Shown in pieces: positions 1 through 7,920 of a DNA stretch of 42,962 nucleotides. The notes under the pieces are model-generated. The model did not search any database. It worked only from the letters and a program-made list of their open reading frames with translations, and had not been told where the DNA came from. This DNA comes from Paludibacteraceae bacterium. Lineage in GTDB: Bacteria > Bacteroidota > Bacteroidia > Bacteroidales > Paludibacteraceae. The position numbers were made by a program, and so were the translations under genes. The stretch covers positions 1 through 42,962 of the forward strand of contig JAKSNJ010000012.1 of the NCBI GenBank assembly GCA_024399965.1. Reading direction: 5' to 3'. Within the stretch, counting starts at the first letter, position 1. Each line of letters opens with the position of its first letter.

Positions 1-580
1 ATATTCCTCGACTATGTTATGTTGATGTTATGTTGCAAACAGGGAGAATGAGTGGCGGCAGTGGCATGAGTGGCATGAGTTCTTATAACTTTATATTTAC
101 CCCCACGCACGAGGATTATATATATTATAGAAAAGTATCTGCCATCCGCCACTATGAGTTTTCTAACTCGTTAATAACGTCTTCTGTATTTTACTGATTA
201 TGAGTGTGTTCTATCACAAAAACACTTTTTTTCCACCGGTTGTTTTTGAGTGGCAGATAAGAGTGGCGGTTCAACATCCGCCACAGAATATTTTATAATA
301 GGGAACCGACTGCTGGTGCAAATCGGTTCCGTAATCCTATACTCATCGTATACTCACCGTATACTTATTGCAGTTGGCAATTAACAACACACAATGCACG
401 ATGAGAACTGACGATTTATAAGATTTATCTCATCATTCCATCGAGGGCGTTGCAGAGGATAAGACACAACGGCTTACGCCTTTTATTATCCATTTTTTGG
501 TAGTTTTTTATGTGCAAGCACCTACAAACCACCTAAAATCGTATAATTATAGATTAAAAATCTATTTTGTGCCCTAATTA
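1..580. other. Gene-free region rich in short repeats
   Basis: No credible gene was found here on either strand. It holds an 11-mer direct repeat (ATGTTATGTTG twice, 14-35), a 9-mer repeat (AGTGGCATG twice, 60-77), scattered GTGGCGG/CCGCCAC words including a perfect 7-bp hairpin (263-284), an 8-bp hairpin GGAACCGA/TCGGTTCC (302-329), three 11-mer units around CGTATACTCAC (336-368) and two 7-mer units (391-404). A terminator-like hairpin closes it at 457-498. The left end may be the downstream region of a gene outside the window. Confidence 0.6.
457..498 (+). terminator. Candidate rho-independent terminator
   Basis: GGATAA (457-462) pairs with TTATCC (486-491). An inner GGC-TTAC-GCC hairpin (471-480) sits between them, and a run of six T follows (493-498). 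It would end a plus-strand transcript entering from the left. The outer stem is only 6 bp, so this is moderate evidence. Confidence 0.4.
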
Positions 581-612
581 TTTGCGTATGCCAAATTTTT
601 GTTGTATATTTG
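581..612 (+). promoter_or_regulatory. Promoter of the DUF349-ftsE-yfcE operon
   Basis: TTTG (581-584), a 20-nt spacer and TATATTTG (605-612) match the Bacteroidetes housekeeping promoter (TTTG, about 20 nt, TAnnTTTG). The spacer begins CGTATGCCAAA, and an AGAT-N5-ATCT palindrome lies upstream (551-563). The same arrangement with identical spacing precedes rho. The expected transcript start is near 619, which leaves a leader of about 65 nt. Confidence 0.8.
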
Positions 613-683
613 CACCGAAAAGGTGCATTACAATGTAACCTAAATAATTTTTTAACGAACCTCGCGCCCACGGCGCTACTATT

Positions 684-2138
684 ATGGCAAACGACAAACA
701 AACACTCATTGATGAGTTGAAAGGTCTGCTGGAGCAGAACGTAACCGAAGTCAAAGAACAAGTGGAAGAACTTAAAAACAAGTTCTACCGCCAGTACCAC
801 GAAGAGCAAGCTGCACTCAAAAAAGCAGCCGAAGAAGCCGCTCAAGCCGCCGGTGAAGTGCTCGACAATTGGCAACCTGCTTTGGACGAAGCAGAACAGG
901 CCTTCCGTGAGCTATTAGCCACCTACAAAGCCAAACGCGCCGAGGTACAAAAACAAATGGAGCAAGAACAGGAGCAAAACCTGCTGCGCAAGGAAAACAT
1001 CATTGCCCAAATGAAGGAAATGGCTGAAAGCGAGACCGCCGACGTAATGGACAAGATGAAAAAAGTACGCGAACTGCAAGCCGAGTGGAAAACCATCGGT
1101 CCCGTTCCTGCACCCAAAGCACAAGAGATTTGGAAACAATACAACCAATATCAGGAGCAGTTCTACGACCTCGTTAAAATCAACATCGAGTTGCGTGACC
1201 TCGACTTCAAGAAGAACCTCGAGATGAAGACCCTGCTGTGCGAGGCAGCTGAGAAACTGAAAGACAACGAAAACATCATCGAGGCAGGGCGCGCCTTGCA
1301 GCAGTTGCACGACGAGTGGGCTGAGATAGGTCCCGTGGCACGTGAACTGCGTGAAGAACTGTGGGCACGCTTCAAAGAAGCCAGCAGCGTAATCAACAAG
1401 AAACACCAAGCATACTTTGACGCACTGCACGAGCAGGAGCAGGAAAACCTGACCAAGAAACAGGCCCTGATTGAGCAACTCAAACAGATGGATTGGTCCG
1501 ACCTACGCAGCAACAAAGCGTGGGACGAAATGACCGAAAAAGTGCAAGCCATACAAGCCGAATGGCGCACCATCGGGTTTGCGCCCAAGAAACAAAACCA
1601 AACCATCTACGAGGAATACCGCACGCTGACTGACGGTTTCTTCAAAGCCAAAACAGCGTTCTACAAACAAATTCGCGACACCTTCTCGGAGAACATGAAG
1701 AAAAAACGTTCCCTCATCGAGCAAGCCCGTGAATTGGCAGGAGGCGAATTGATAGCTGAGAGCCAACAAGCGCTGATTGCCCTGCAACGCGAGTGGAAGA
1801 CCATCGGTCCCGTTGCACATAAATACAGCGATGCACTCTGGAAGGAATTTACCGAAACCTGCGACAGTTTCTTCAACCGCAAACGTGAAGCCGACAAGGA
1901 GGAAAGAGGCAAACGGCAAAAGCAGAAAGTGGAAAGCCAACTGCAAAGCAATGACAAAGGCAAACTGATGCGCCTATACGAGAATCTCAAACAGGAAATC
2001 AAAACCGCCGAGAACAACATTCTCTTCTTTACCGGCAAAACCAAGTCCGCCAACCAGCTGGTAGTGGATATGCAGAAGAAAATTGACGCACTCAAAGCCC
2101 AACTCAAAGAAATCGAAGCCAAATTGTCGGAGGAATAA
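684..2138 (+). CDS. DUF349 coiled-coil protein
   Basis: This 484-residue protein is strongly charged and helical. It carries several DUF349 repeats, recognisable by the recurring signature EWKTIGPV/EWAEIGPV/EWRTIGFA/EWKTIGPV followed by a W/Y-x-x-F/Y helix (roughly residues 130-170, 205-245, 280-325 and 365-400). The last 60 residues are a predicted coiled coil. There is no signal peptide or membrane segment, so it should be cytoplasmic. DUF349 proteins are widespread in Bacteroidetes; their biochemical role is not firmly known. The ATG at 684 lies about 70 nt downstream of a good promoter, which supports this start. The gene is immediately followed by an ftsE-like gene, suggesting co-transcription; a link to cell division or the envelope is only inferred from that. 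Confidence 0.9.
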   Translation: MANDKQTLIDELKGLLEQNVTEVKEQVEELKNKFYRQYHEEQAALKKAAEEAAQAAGEVLDNWQPALDEAEQAFRELLATYKAKRAEVQKQMEQEQEQNLLRKENIIAQMKEMAESETADVMDKMKKVRELQAEWKTIGPVPAPKAQEIWKQYNQYQEQFYDLVKINIELRDLDFKKNLEMKTLLCEAAEKLKDNENIIEAGRALQQLHDEWAEIGPVARELREELWARFKEASSVINKKHQAYFDALHEQEQENLTKKQALIEQLKQMDWSDLRSNKAWDEMTEKVQAIQAEWRTIGFAPKKQNQTIYEEYRTLTDGFFKAKTAFYKQIRDTFSENMKKKRSLIEQARELAGGELIAESQQALIALQREWKTIGPVAHKYSDALWKEFTETCDSFFNRKREADKEERGKRQKQKVESQLQSNDKGKLMRLYENLKQEIKTAENNILFFTGKTKSANQLVVDMQKKIDALKAQLKEIEAKLSEE

Positions 2139-2804
2139 ATGGAACTGATTGATTACCAAGATGTCGAGATAAGGCAGGGCGACCAAATCGTACTGCGAAA
2201 CGTTAATCTGCGCGTAAATAATGGCGACTTTGTCTATCTGCTGGGCAAGGTCGGCAGCGGTAAATCGACGCTGATGAAGACCTTTTATGCTGCCCTACCC
2301 GTCTATGCAGGACAAGCCACTTTTCTCGGTTATGACCTACCCACCATTGCTACCCGACAGATACCCTATCTGCGCCGCAAAATAGGTGTGGTGTTCCAAG
2401 ACTTCCAACTGCTGCCAGACCGGAGTGTAGAGGAGAACCTACTCTTTGTGCTTCGTGCCACCGGCTGGAAAGACGAGCAAGTCATGCGCAACCACGTGCA
2501 GGACACCCTTGCCCAAGTCGGCATGGGAGACAAGGGCTACAAAATGCCCTATCACCTGTCCGGCGGAGAGCAACAGCGTGTCGTTATTGCACGCGCCTTG
2601 CTCAACACCCCGGACGTCATCTTGGCGGACGAGCCCACCGGCAACTTGGACATGGAGACCGGCGAAGAAATAATGAAATTGCTCTACGGCATCTCGCAAG
2701 CAGGTATGACCGTGATTATGTCCACCCACAACTTGCGTTGGCCACAGAACTTCCCCGGACGTATTTTAGAGTTTAATAACGGCGAAATTCACGAGCGTCA
2801 ATGA
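2139..2804 (+). CDS. ftsE: FtsE-like ABC transporter ATP-binding protein
   Basis: The 221-residue ABC ATPase has Walker [10 protein letters not shown] (near residue 37), a Q-loop (VFQDFQLLP), the signature LSGGEQQR, Walker [10 protein letters not shown] with the D-loop that follows, and the switch His in MSTHN. Overall form and length match FtsE, which works with the membrane protein FtsX to control septal peptidoglycan hydrolases. The start codon directly abuts the stop codon of the DUF349 gene, and GGAGGA in the last codons of that gene acts as ribosome binding site, so the two are translationally coupled. No ftsX is in this window; in Bacteroidetes the two genes need not be adjacent. A LolD-like role cannot be fully excluded from sequence alone. 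Confidence 0.85.
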   Translation: MELIDYQDVEIRQGDQIVLRNVNLRVNNGDFVYLLGKVGSGKSTLMKTFYAALPVYAGQATFLGYDLPTIATRQIPYLRRKIGVVFQDFQLLPDRSVEENLLFVLRATGWKDEQVMRNHVQDTLAQVGMGDKGYKMPYHLSGGEQQRVVIARALLNTPDVILADEPTGNLDMETGEEIMKLLYGISQAGMTVIMSTHNLRWPQNFPGRILEFNNGEIHERQ

Positions 2805-3295
2805 CCCGTATCGGTTTATTATCGGACACACATGGCCTGCTGGACAAGCGGGTCATGCCGTATTTGGAGCAATGCGACGAGATTTGGCACGCCGGCGACA
2901 TCGGCAGTATGGAAGTGCTGCAAACGCTGCGTGAGTTCAAACCCACCCGGGCCGTATATGGCAATATGGACAGCGGCGATGTGCGCTACTCGCTTAGCGA
3001 GTTCTACCGATTCCGCGTAGAAGAGGTGAATGTGCTGATGACACATATCGGCGGTTACCCGGGTAAATACAACCCGTGGCTCATACCTATGTTTCAGAAA
3101 GAAACACCCGATTTATTTGTGTGCGGACACTCGCATATTTTGAAAGTTCAGTACGATAAAACGTGGAATTTTCTCACTTTGAACCCGGGAGCAGCAGGAA
3201 AACAAGGTTGGCAGACAGTTCAAACACTTTTACGATTTTCTATTAACAAACACGAAATCAGCGACTTAGAGGTTGTGGAGTTAGCAAGGGTCTAA
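2801..3295 (+). CDS. YfcE-type metallophosphoesterase
   Basis: This 164-residue protein belongs to the calcineurin-like phosphoesterase superfamily, YfcE/MJ0936 group. The metal-binding motifs appear in order: SDTH near the N-terminus, HAGDIG, YGNMD, a later THIGG and GHSH near residue 110. The length is typical for the family, whose members hydrolyse phosphodiesters in the cytoplasm with two metal ions; the physiological substrate is not known. The ATG overlaps the stop of ftsE by 4 nt (ATGA), so it is the third gene of the operon. An AT-rich region with a separate promoter follows, and I see no terminator directly after the stop codon. Confidence 0.85.
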   Translation: MTRIGLLSDTHGLLDKRVMPYLEQCDEIWHAGDIGSMEVLQTLREFKPTRAVYGNMDSGDVRYSLSEFYRFRVEEVNVLMTHIGGYPGKYNPWLIPMFQKETPDLFVCGHSHILKVQYDKTWNFLTLNPGAAGKQGWQTVQTLLRFSINKHEISDLEVVELARV

Positions 3296-3323
3296 AAAAT
3301 ATGTTTTATAACATAAAAAAAAA

Positions 3324-3355
3324 TTTTGTCACATAAAAAAAAAGTAGTACCTTTG
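3324..3355 (+). promoter_or_regulatory. Orphan promoter upstream of a terminator
   Basis: TTTTG (3324-3328), a 19-nt spacer and TACCTTTG (3348-3355) match the Bacteroidetes promoter consensus. No open reading frame follows on the plus strand: the downstream gene murA is on the opposite strand, and a perfect terminator lies about 70 nt further on. The promoter may drive a small RNA. Confidence 0.65.
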
Positions 3356-3360
3356 CAATC

Positions 3361-3454
3361 GAAAACAAAACAACACAATCTTTTTTGTACCTTAAAAAAA
3401 ATCAAACAGACTAATACCGGGAAATAGGGCGTCGCGATGACGCCCTATTCTTTT
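3361..3454 (+). ncRNA. Candidate small RNA
   Basis: A transcript starting about 6-8 nt after the promoter at 3324-3355 would run roughly 90 nt to the terminator at 3423-3454. It contains no ATG start codon and is A-rich and unstructured apart from the terminator. This is inferred only from promoter plus terminator; no known RNA family was recognised. Confidence 0.4.
3423..3454 (+). terminator. Rho-independent terminator
   Basis: A perfect 11-bp stem, AATAGGGCGTC (3423-3433) with GACGCCCTATT (3439-3449), has a 5-nt loop and is followed by CTTTT. It is symmetrical enough to act on both strands and could also end the converging murB-murA transcript. Confidence 0.75.
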
Positions 3455-3583
3455 GGTATTACGAAGCTTTGCGAAGCAATACCTTCCGGGCGCGATGACG
3501 CCCTATTCTTTTGGTATTACGAAGCTTTGCGAAGCAATACCTTCCGGGCGCGATGACGCCCTATTCTTTTGGTATTACGAAGC
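3433..3583. repeat. 58-bp tandem repeat, 2.6 copies
   Basis: The unit starting CGCGATGACGCCCTATTC recurs at 3433, 3491 and 3549, an exact 58-bp period. Each full unit holds a second hairpin, GGTATT...AATACC, around GCTT-TGCG-AAGC. The last copy lacks the 10 nt lying between two CGAAGC direct repeats, which looks like a slippage deletion. The array ends 5 bp before the murA stop codon. Confidence 0.85.
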
Positions 3584-3588
3584 AATAA

Positions 3589-4899
3589 TTACTCTTCTCT
3601 GATGATATGTGCCCCGATGGCATTGAGCCGTTCCTCAATGCGCTCATAGCCACGGTCGATTTGGTCAATGTGGTCGATACGGCTCACACCGTCGGCAGAC
3701 ATGGCCGCTATCAACATCGCTATACCGGCACGAATATCGGGGCTGGTCATGTTGTTGCGCTTGAGTTGCATCTTGTGGTCATGACCAATCACTACGGCGC
3801 GGTGCGGGTCACACAAGATAATCTGCGCACCCATGTCAATCAGTTTATCCACAAAGAAAAGACGGCTTTCAAACATCTTCTGGTGAATGAGCACACTGCC
3901 CCTTGCCTGTGTCGCCACCACCAAGATGACGCTCAGCAAGTCCGGTGTCAAGCCCGGCCACGGTGCATCGGCTATATTGAGAATACTGCCGTCCAAGAAA
4001 GATTCTATCTGATAATGTTCCTGACAAGGAATATAAATATCGTCGCCCTGTTGCTCAATCTTAATACCCATTCGGCGGAACGTATCGGGAATAATGCCGA
4101 GGTCGTTGTAGCTGACGTCCTTGATGGTCAGTTCGCTACCCGTAATGGCTGCCATTCCGATAAAGGACCCCACCTCAATCATATCGGGCAGCAAGGTATG
4201 CGATGTACCGTGCAACTCCTCCACGCCCTCTATGGTGAGCAGATTACTCCCCACCCCACTGATTTTAGCCCCCATGCGGTTGAGCATCTTGCATAGTTGC
4301 TGCAAATACGGCTCACATGCTGCATTGTAGATAGTCGTTACGCCTTTGGCTTTGACAGCTGCCATCACGATATTCGCCGTACCGGTTACACTGGCCTCGT
4401 CCAGCAGCATATACTGTCCCTGCAAGCCCTGTTCGGCATAGAAAGTATAAGCCAGTAAATCGCTATTGTACTCAAAGCGTGCGCCCAAATTGAGCATACC
4501 TTGAAAATGCGTGTCCAAGCGACGACGACCTATCTTATCGCCTCCGGGTTTGGCGTATGTGACTTTGCCCAAACGCGCCAATAGCGGACCTATCAACATC
4601 ACCGAACCCCGCAAACGATTGCAGCGCTTACGAAAATCCTCACTCTCCAAATAGTCGTGGTCGATATCTCGTGCCGTAAAGGCATACTTACGCGGACTGA
4701 TACGCTCCACTTGCACCCCCATCGCCTGCAACAGTTCGATTAGGTTGTTCACGTCTAATATATCCGGAATATGATCTATCGTAACCGTTTCACGCGTCAG
4801 CAACACGGCACACAGCACCTGCAATGCCTCGTTCTTAGCCCCACTCGGGGTGATGCTTCCATGTAGGCGATGACCGCCTTCTACTATAAAACTCGCCAT
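3589..4899 (-). CDS. murA: UDP-N-acetylglucosamine 1-carboxyvinyltransferase (MurA)
   Basis: The 436-residue protein matches MurA over its full length. MurA transfers enolpyruvate from phosphoenolpyruvate to UDP-GlcNAc, the first committed step of peptidoglycan synthesis, in the cytoplasm. Visible motifs are GAKNEAL (Lys22-Asn23), RGSVMLIGPLLAR and PGGDKIGRR. In the last motif the residue normally supplied by the catalytic Cys (Cys115 in E. coli) is Asp121. This Cys-to-Asp change is known from MurA enzymes of mycobacteria and Chlamydia, where it gives natural insensitivity to fosfomycin, so insensitivity is expected here by analogy. The gene follows murB after 53 nt that contain a 7-mer repeat array, and both are probably co-transcribed. 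Confidence 0.95.
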   Translation of the reverse strand: MASFIVEGGHRLHGSITPSGAKNEALQVLCAVLLTRETVTIDHIPDILDVNNLIELLQAMGVQVERISPRKYAFTARDIDHDYLESEDFRKRCNRLRGSVMLIGPLLARLGKVTYAKPGGDKIGRRRLDTHFQGMLNLGARFEYNSDLLAYTFYAEQGLQGQYMLLDEASVTGTANIVMAAVKAKGVTTIYNAACEPYLQQLCKMLNRMGAKISGVGSNLLTIEGVEELHGTSHTLLPDMIEVGSFIGMAAITGSELTIKDVSYNDLGIIPDTFRRMGIKIEQQGDDIYIPCQEHYQIESFLDGSILNIADAPWPGLTPDLLSVILVVATQARGSVLIHQKMFESRLFFVDKLIDMGAQIILCDPHRAVVIGHDHKMQLKRNNMTSPDIRAGIAMLIAAMSADGVSRIDHIDQIDRGYERIEERLNAIGAHIIREE

Positions 4900-4910
4900 A
4901 ATTACTTAAT

Positions 4911-4945
4911 TGAGAATTGAGAATTGAGAATTGAGAAATGAGAAT
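4911..4945. repeat. Heptanucleotide array between murB and murA
   Basis: Five tandem 7-mers, TGAGAAT x3, TGAGAAA, TGAGAAT (plus strand), fill most of the 53-nt murB-murA spacer. They occupy the murA leader and would be transcribed as ATTCTCA units. The same unit family occurs inside the glycosyltransferase gene and upstream of aroQ. Confidence 0.9.
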
Positions 4946-4952
4946 GAAAAGG

Positions 4953-5942
4953 TTATATGTAATTAACTTCCGGATAGATGTTTATTCCGAATGTATCGTT
5001 CACAGAATCTACGATGGCTTGCGCCAAGTGCATAATGTCGCTTGCGGTGGCATGTTGACGGTTGACGATGACCAATGGCTGCTTTTCGTACACCTCGGCA
5101 CCGCCCAGTCCTTTGCCTTTCCAGCCACATTGCTCAATGAGCCATGCAGCAGGTATTTTTATGCCGTCTTCCACCACGTAGTGAGGCATTGCGGGATAAC
5201 GTTGCAATAGTTCGTTCGCTTGCGCCGTCGGCACAATCGGGTTCTTGAAGAAACTGCCGGCACTGCCCAACTCGCCCACTTCCGGCAACTTGGTACGGCG
5301 GATAGCAATCACCGCATCGCGCACCTCTTGCGCCGTCTGTGCCTGTATATCTTTCAGTCCGCCGTAGTTGGTGTGCAGTTCGCCGCCTTTTTGCAAACGG
5401 TAAACCACCTTAGTGACTATATACTGCCCCTGCAGATCGTTCTTGAATACGCTGTCGCGGTAGCCATAGTGGCACTCCTTATTAGTAAATACGCGCGTGC
5501 GCGAGGTAGCCACTTCCACCGTCTCCACCTGCTCAATCACATCTTTTACCTCTACACCGTATGCGCCCACGTTCTGCACGGCACTGGCACCCACCGTACC
5601 CGGAATATAACTCAGGTTCTCCATGCCGGTCAGGTTCATATCTACCAACTGCGCTATCAACTCATCAAGTTTGAGTCCGCTCTCGGCCTCAATCCAAACC
5701 TCTGTCTCCGTTTCCTTCAGTGCTTTGGCGCGGCACATGCGGCTAACCAGCACCACGCCGTCAAAGTCGCCGGTAAAGAGCAGATTACTGCCCTCGCCCA
5801 CCGCCAACAGCCGTTCGCCACGGTACCGTTGCAATAACTCGGTCAACTCGGTCACCGAACTGTATTCAGCCACCACTTTGGCACGAACATCTATACCAAA
5901 TGTGTTGTAGGGCAATAGGGATATGTTGTTGGCAATGGTCAT
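4953..5942 (-). CDS. murB: UDP-N-acetylenolpyruvoylglucosamine reductase (MurB)
   Basis: MurB reduces the MurA product to UDP-MurNAc with NADPH and FAD in the cytoplasm. The 329-residue protein is of the longer type-I form. Visible motifs are the N-terminal YNTFGI, the FAD-binding GEGSNLLF, IPGTVGASAVQNVGAYGVE, the YGYRDS loop with Tyr, the catalytic serine segment GSAGSFFKNP and a C-terminal PEVNYI holding the conserved Glu. The start codon overlaps the stop of the upstream kinase gene by 4 nt (ATGA), so translation is probably coupled. With murA downstream, the pair gives two consecutive steps of precursor synthesis. Confidence 0.95.
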   Translation of the reverse strand: MTIANNISLLPYNTFGIDVRAKVVAEYSSVTELTELLQRYRGERLLAVGEGSNLLFTGDFDGVVLVSRMCRAKALKETETEVWIEAESGLKLDELIAQLVDMNLTGMENLSYIPGTVGASAVQNVGAYGVEVKDVIEQVETVEVATSRTRVFTNKECHYGYRDSVFKNDLQGQYIVTKVVYRLQKGGELHTNYGGLKDIQAQTAQEVRDAVIAIRRTKLPEVGELGSAGSFFKNPIVPTAQANELLQRYPAMPHYVVEDGIKIPAAWLIEQCGWKGKGLGGAEVYEKQPLVIVNRQHATASDIMHLAQAIVDSVNDTFGINIYPEVNYI

Positions 5943-6835
5943 TCCTGCGTAGGCGTTACATCGGTACGATGATATTCTTTCAGGCCCTCAATCGGGTCCA
6001 CCATAATGTGCGAAATAGTGAAACCCATATCGTCCATCACTTGCTGCAGAATAGGGCGATAATAGTAAGCAATACCCCCTATAAAACCGACGGCAAGGGA
6101 CTTGGTGTCCTCTATCTCGACATCGTTTTCGTCCTGATAATACTGCTCCAAATTACGCACCACAAACTCCGTAAAGTGGTCATAAACAAGGTCATAGATA
6201 CGTTTATCGTCCAAGTGGTCGGCGCAGAACTTGCTCAGCGATGCCAAATAACGGTTGGGGAACGGCTGACGATAGACGTGCTCTATCACATCGGCTTGGG
6301 TCAAACCGTATTCGGCTATAAACATTTCCTTGAGGTCGCTGCCTAATTGGTTTTTGAATATATCTGCCACCAAGCGTTTGCCCAGTACGGCACCGCCCCC
6401 TTCGTCACCCAAGATAAAGCCCAACGAAGGCACGTTCTTCACAATCTGTTCGCCGTCATACAGGCAACTGTTGGACCCCGTGCCTAAGATACAGGCAATG
6501 CCTTTCTTATGCTGCAGCAGACCACGCGCAGCGCCCACAATGTCCGACTCAACCTGCACGTCAGCGTCCTTGAACACACCCTTCAAAGCACGCTCCACAA
6601 ACGGACTTTTCTCCGGTGTGCAACCGGCTCCGTAGAAGAACACCTTAGTAACTGTTCCTGCCCACATCAGGTGACCCATTTGGGGCAACAACTGATTAAC
6701 AATGCTATTGCGCATCGCATCTTGGGTCTGATAAAACGGATTAATACCGTCCGTCATAAACTCGCTGGACTGCCCGTTGGCAGCCATCAAGCACCAATGT
6801 GTCTTGGTTGAACCCGAATCTGCAAGTATAATCAT
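5939..6835 (-). CDS. BadF/BadG/BcrA/BcrD-type ATPase, probable GlcNAc kinase
   Basis: This 298-residue ASKHA-fold protein has the phosphate-1 loop DSGSTKTHW at its N-terminus, GAGCTP, the adenosine-binding LGTGSNSC and GDEGGGA. These features fit the BadF/BcrA/N-acetylglucosamine kinase family, which phosphorylates amino sugars in the cytoplasm. Its position upstream of murB and murA, translationally coupled, suggests a role in recycling wall amino sugars; substrate is inference. An ATG further upstream at 6892 would add 19 residues, but it lies within the -33 element of a promoter (6862-6893). The start at 6835 is therefore preferred; it also places the phosphate-binding loop at the expected position near residue 5. 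Confidence 0.9.
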   Translation of the reverse strand: MIILADSGSTKTHWCLMAANGQSSEFMTDGINPFYQTQDAMRNSIVNQLLPQMGHLMWAGTVTKVFFYGAGCTPEKSPFVERALKGVFKDADVQVESDIVGAARGLLQHKKGIACILGTGSNSCLYDGEQIVKNVPSLGFILGDEGGGAVLGKRLVADIFKNQLGSDLKEMFIAEYGLTQADVIEHVYRQPFPNRYLASLSKFCADHLDDKRIYDLVYDHFTEFVVRNLEQYYQDENDVEIEDTKSLAVGFIGGIAYYYRPILQQVMDDMGFTISHIMVDPIEGLKEYHRTDVTPTQE

Positions 6836-6861
6836 TATCGAACTATTTTTATTATGAACTG

Positions 6862-6893
6862 CAAAAATACAAAATATTTTTGACTTATGCAAA
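6862..6893 (-). promoter_or_regulatory. Promoter of the kinase-murB-murA operon
   Basis: On the minus strand TTTG (6893-6890), a 20-nt spacer and TATTTTTG (6869-6862) match the Bacteroidetes consensus. It overlaps the region just before the SpoIID stop codon, so this operon can be read both from here and by read-through. It decides the start of the kinase gene. Confidence 0.75.
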
Positions 6894-6897
6894 TAAA

Positions 6898-7920
6898 TCA
6901 GCGTTTTTCCAACCGACTATGTGGGTAATAGTGCTGCAAAATAGCGGTATAAGCAGTTCCTCTCTCTGCCATTACGGCTGCTCCTATTTGGCATAAACCT
7001 ACCCCGTGCCCCCAGCCGTGACCGTCCAAAAGGAAATCACCGGTCGCCTCGTCTTTGGTCACGTCAAACAAACTGGAGTACAGGCACGAACCACTCAACG
7101 CACGGCGAATAGCCAGTTCTTTGCTCAGCACCTGTGTACACCGGCTGCCCGTCACCTGCAGCGCGCTGATGCGCCCGCTGTCGCCACGACGGAGTGGCAC
7201 AAGGTCCTCTATCGTGCCAAAATCCACTCCTGTCTTTTGGTAAAGAATATCGTGCAGTTGGGCATTGGTATAGCGCACCTGCCAATCGTGGAAGTCGTGC
7301 GTCTCTTGGTCGTAATTGGTCAGCACCTTGCTTAAAATATGGTTATCGTGCGTATCGCACGCGTCACACGCCACCGACTGCAAATAGGGGTAGTCCTTGT
7401 CCTCCCAACATGTGGAGTAACGTTCCGTTCGCCCACCGCAGCACTTGTGATAACGGCAGTCGCACACCTCGCCGGCATACGTCAGCACCTGTCCCGCCGT
7501 TTCTCGCACCGCCTGCACGGCACGCATATTCATACGCCGCAAACCCTCATAACGCTGGCAGTGGTCGTCAGCACATACGTCATAATCCACATGCTCGGTA
7601 TGTCCGATGGCACGCAGCACCCAACTACGCGAAATGACGGCATGTGCCTTCAGCAACTCCATCGGGCTATCGGCCGACATCTCGGACGAGATAACGGAAC
7701 ACAGATAATCCTCTATATCAATGCTATTGACCGCCGTTTCGGTGCCGTCGGCATTGTGCAAGATAGTCAACGTGCCTGCAAATTCTTGGTCCTCCAGACG
7801 GTCCCAGTGAAAACCCACTCCGATGCGCACATTGTGGATAACAAAGGTATTTTCCTTCTGCTCCCACGCTATCTTCGGTACCGTTACTATGCCAACCCTA
7901 ATCGTGCTTGCAGTTCCCAT
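6898..7920 (-). CDS. SpoIID/LytB-domain protein, probable peptidoglycan lytic transglycosylase
   Basis: This 340-residue protein has the SpoIID/LytB domain known from the sporulation lytic transglycosylase, although Bacteroidales do not sporulate. Visible motifs are IDIEDYLCSVISSEM with the Glu corresponding to the catalytic acid, LKAHAVISRSW, a Cys-containing KCCGGRTE in place of the usual Gly-rich loop, and GHGWGHGVGLCQIGA near the C-terminus. Many Cys/His residues occur at about 145-215 (CADDHC, CDCRYHKCC, CDACDTH), suggesting a metal or disulfide cluster. No signal peptide is evident; the family normally acts outside the inner membrane, so the start or the export route is uncertain. It overlaps the glycosyltransferase gene by 34 nt. 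The next gene, a sugar kinase followed by murB-murA, supports a role in wall turnover. Confidence 0.85.
   Translation of the reverse strand: MGTASTIRVGIVTVPKIAWEQKENTFVIHNVRIGVGFHWDRLEDQEFAGTLTILHNADGTETAVNSIDIEDYLCSVISSEMSADSPMELLKAHAVISRSWVLRAIGHTEHVDYDVCADDHCQRYEGLRRMNMRAVQAVRETAGQVLTYAGEVCDCRYHKCCGGRTERYSTCWEDKDYPYLQSVACDACDTHDNHILSKVLTNYDQETHDFHDWQVRYTNAQLHDILYQKTGVDFGTIEDLVPLRRGDSGRISALQVTGSRCTQVLSKELAIRRALSGSCLYSSLFDVTKDEATGDFLLDGHGWGHGVGLCQIGAAVMAERGTAYTAILQHYYPHSRLEKR

Noticed and set aside
302-329. Possible tRNA
   Set aside because: There is a single hairpin only; no cloverleaf, anticodon arm or TTCRA-type T loop can be folded around it.
3433-3583. Possible CRISPR array
   Set aside because: The 58-bp units are directly adjacent with no unique spacers and no cas gene nearby.
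6836-6892. N-terminal extension of the sugar kinase
   Set aside because: The extra codons overlap a promoter, and the phosphate-binding loop would be placed too far from the N-terminus.
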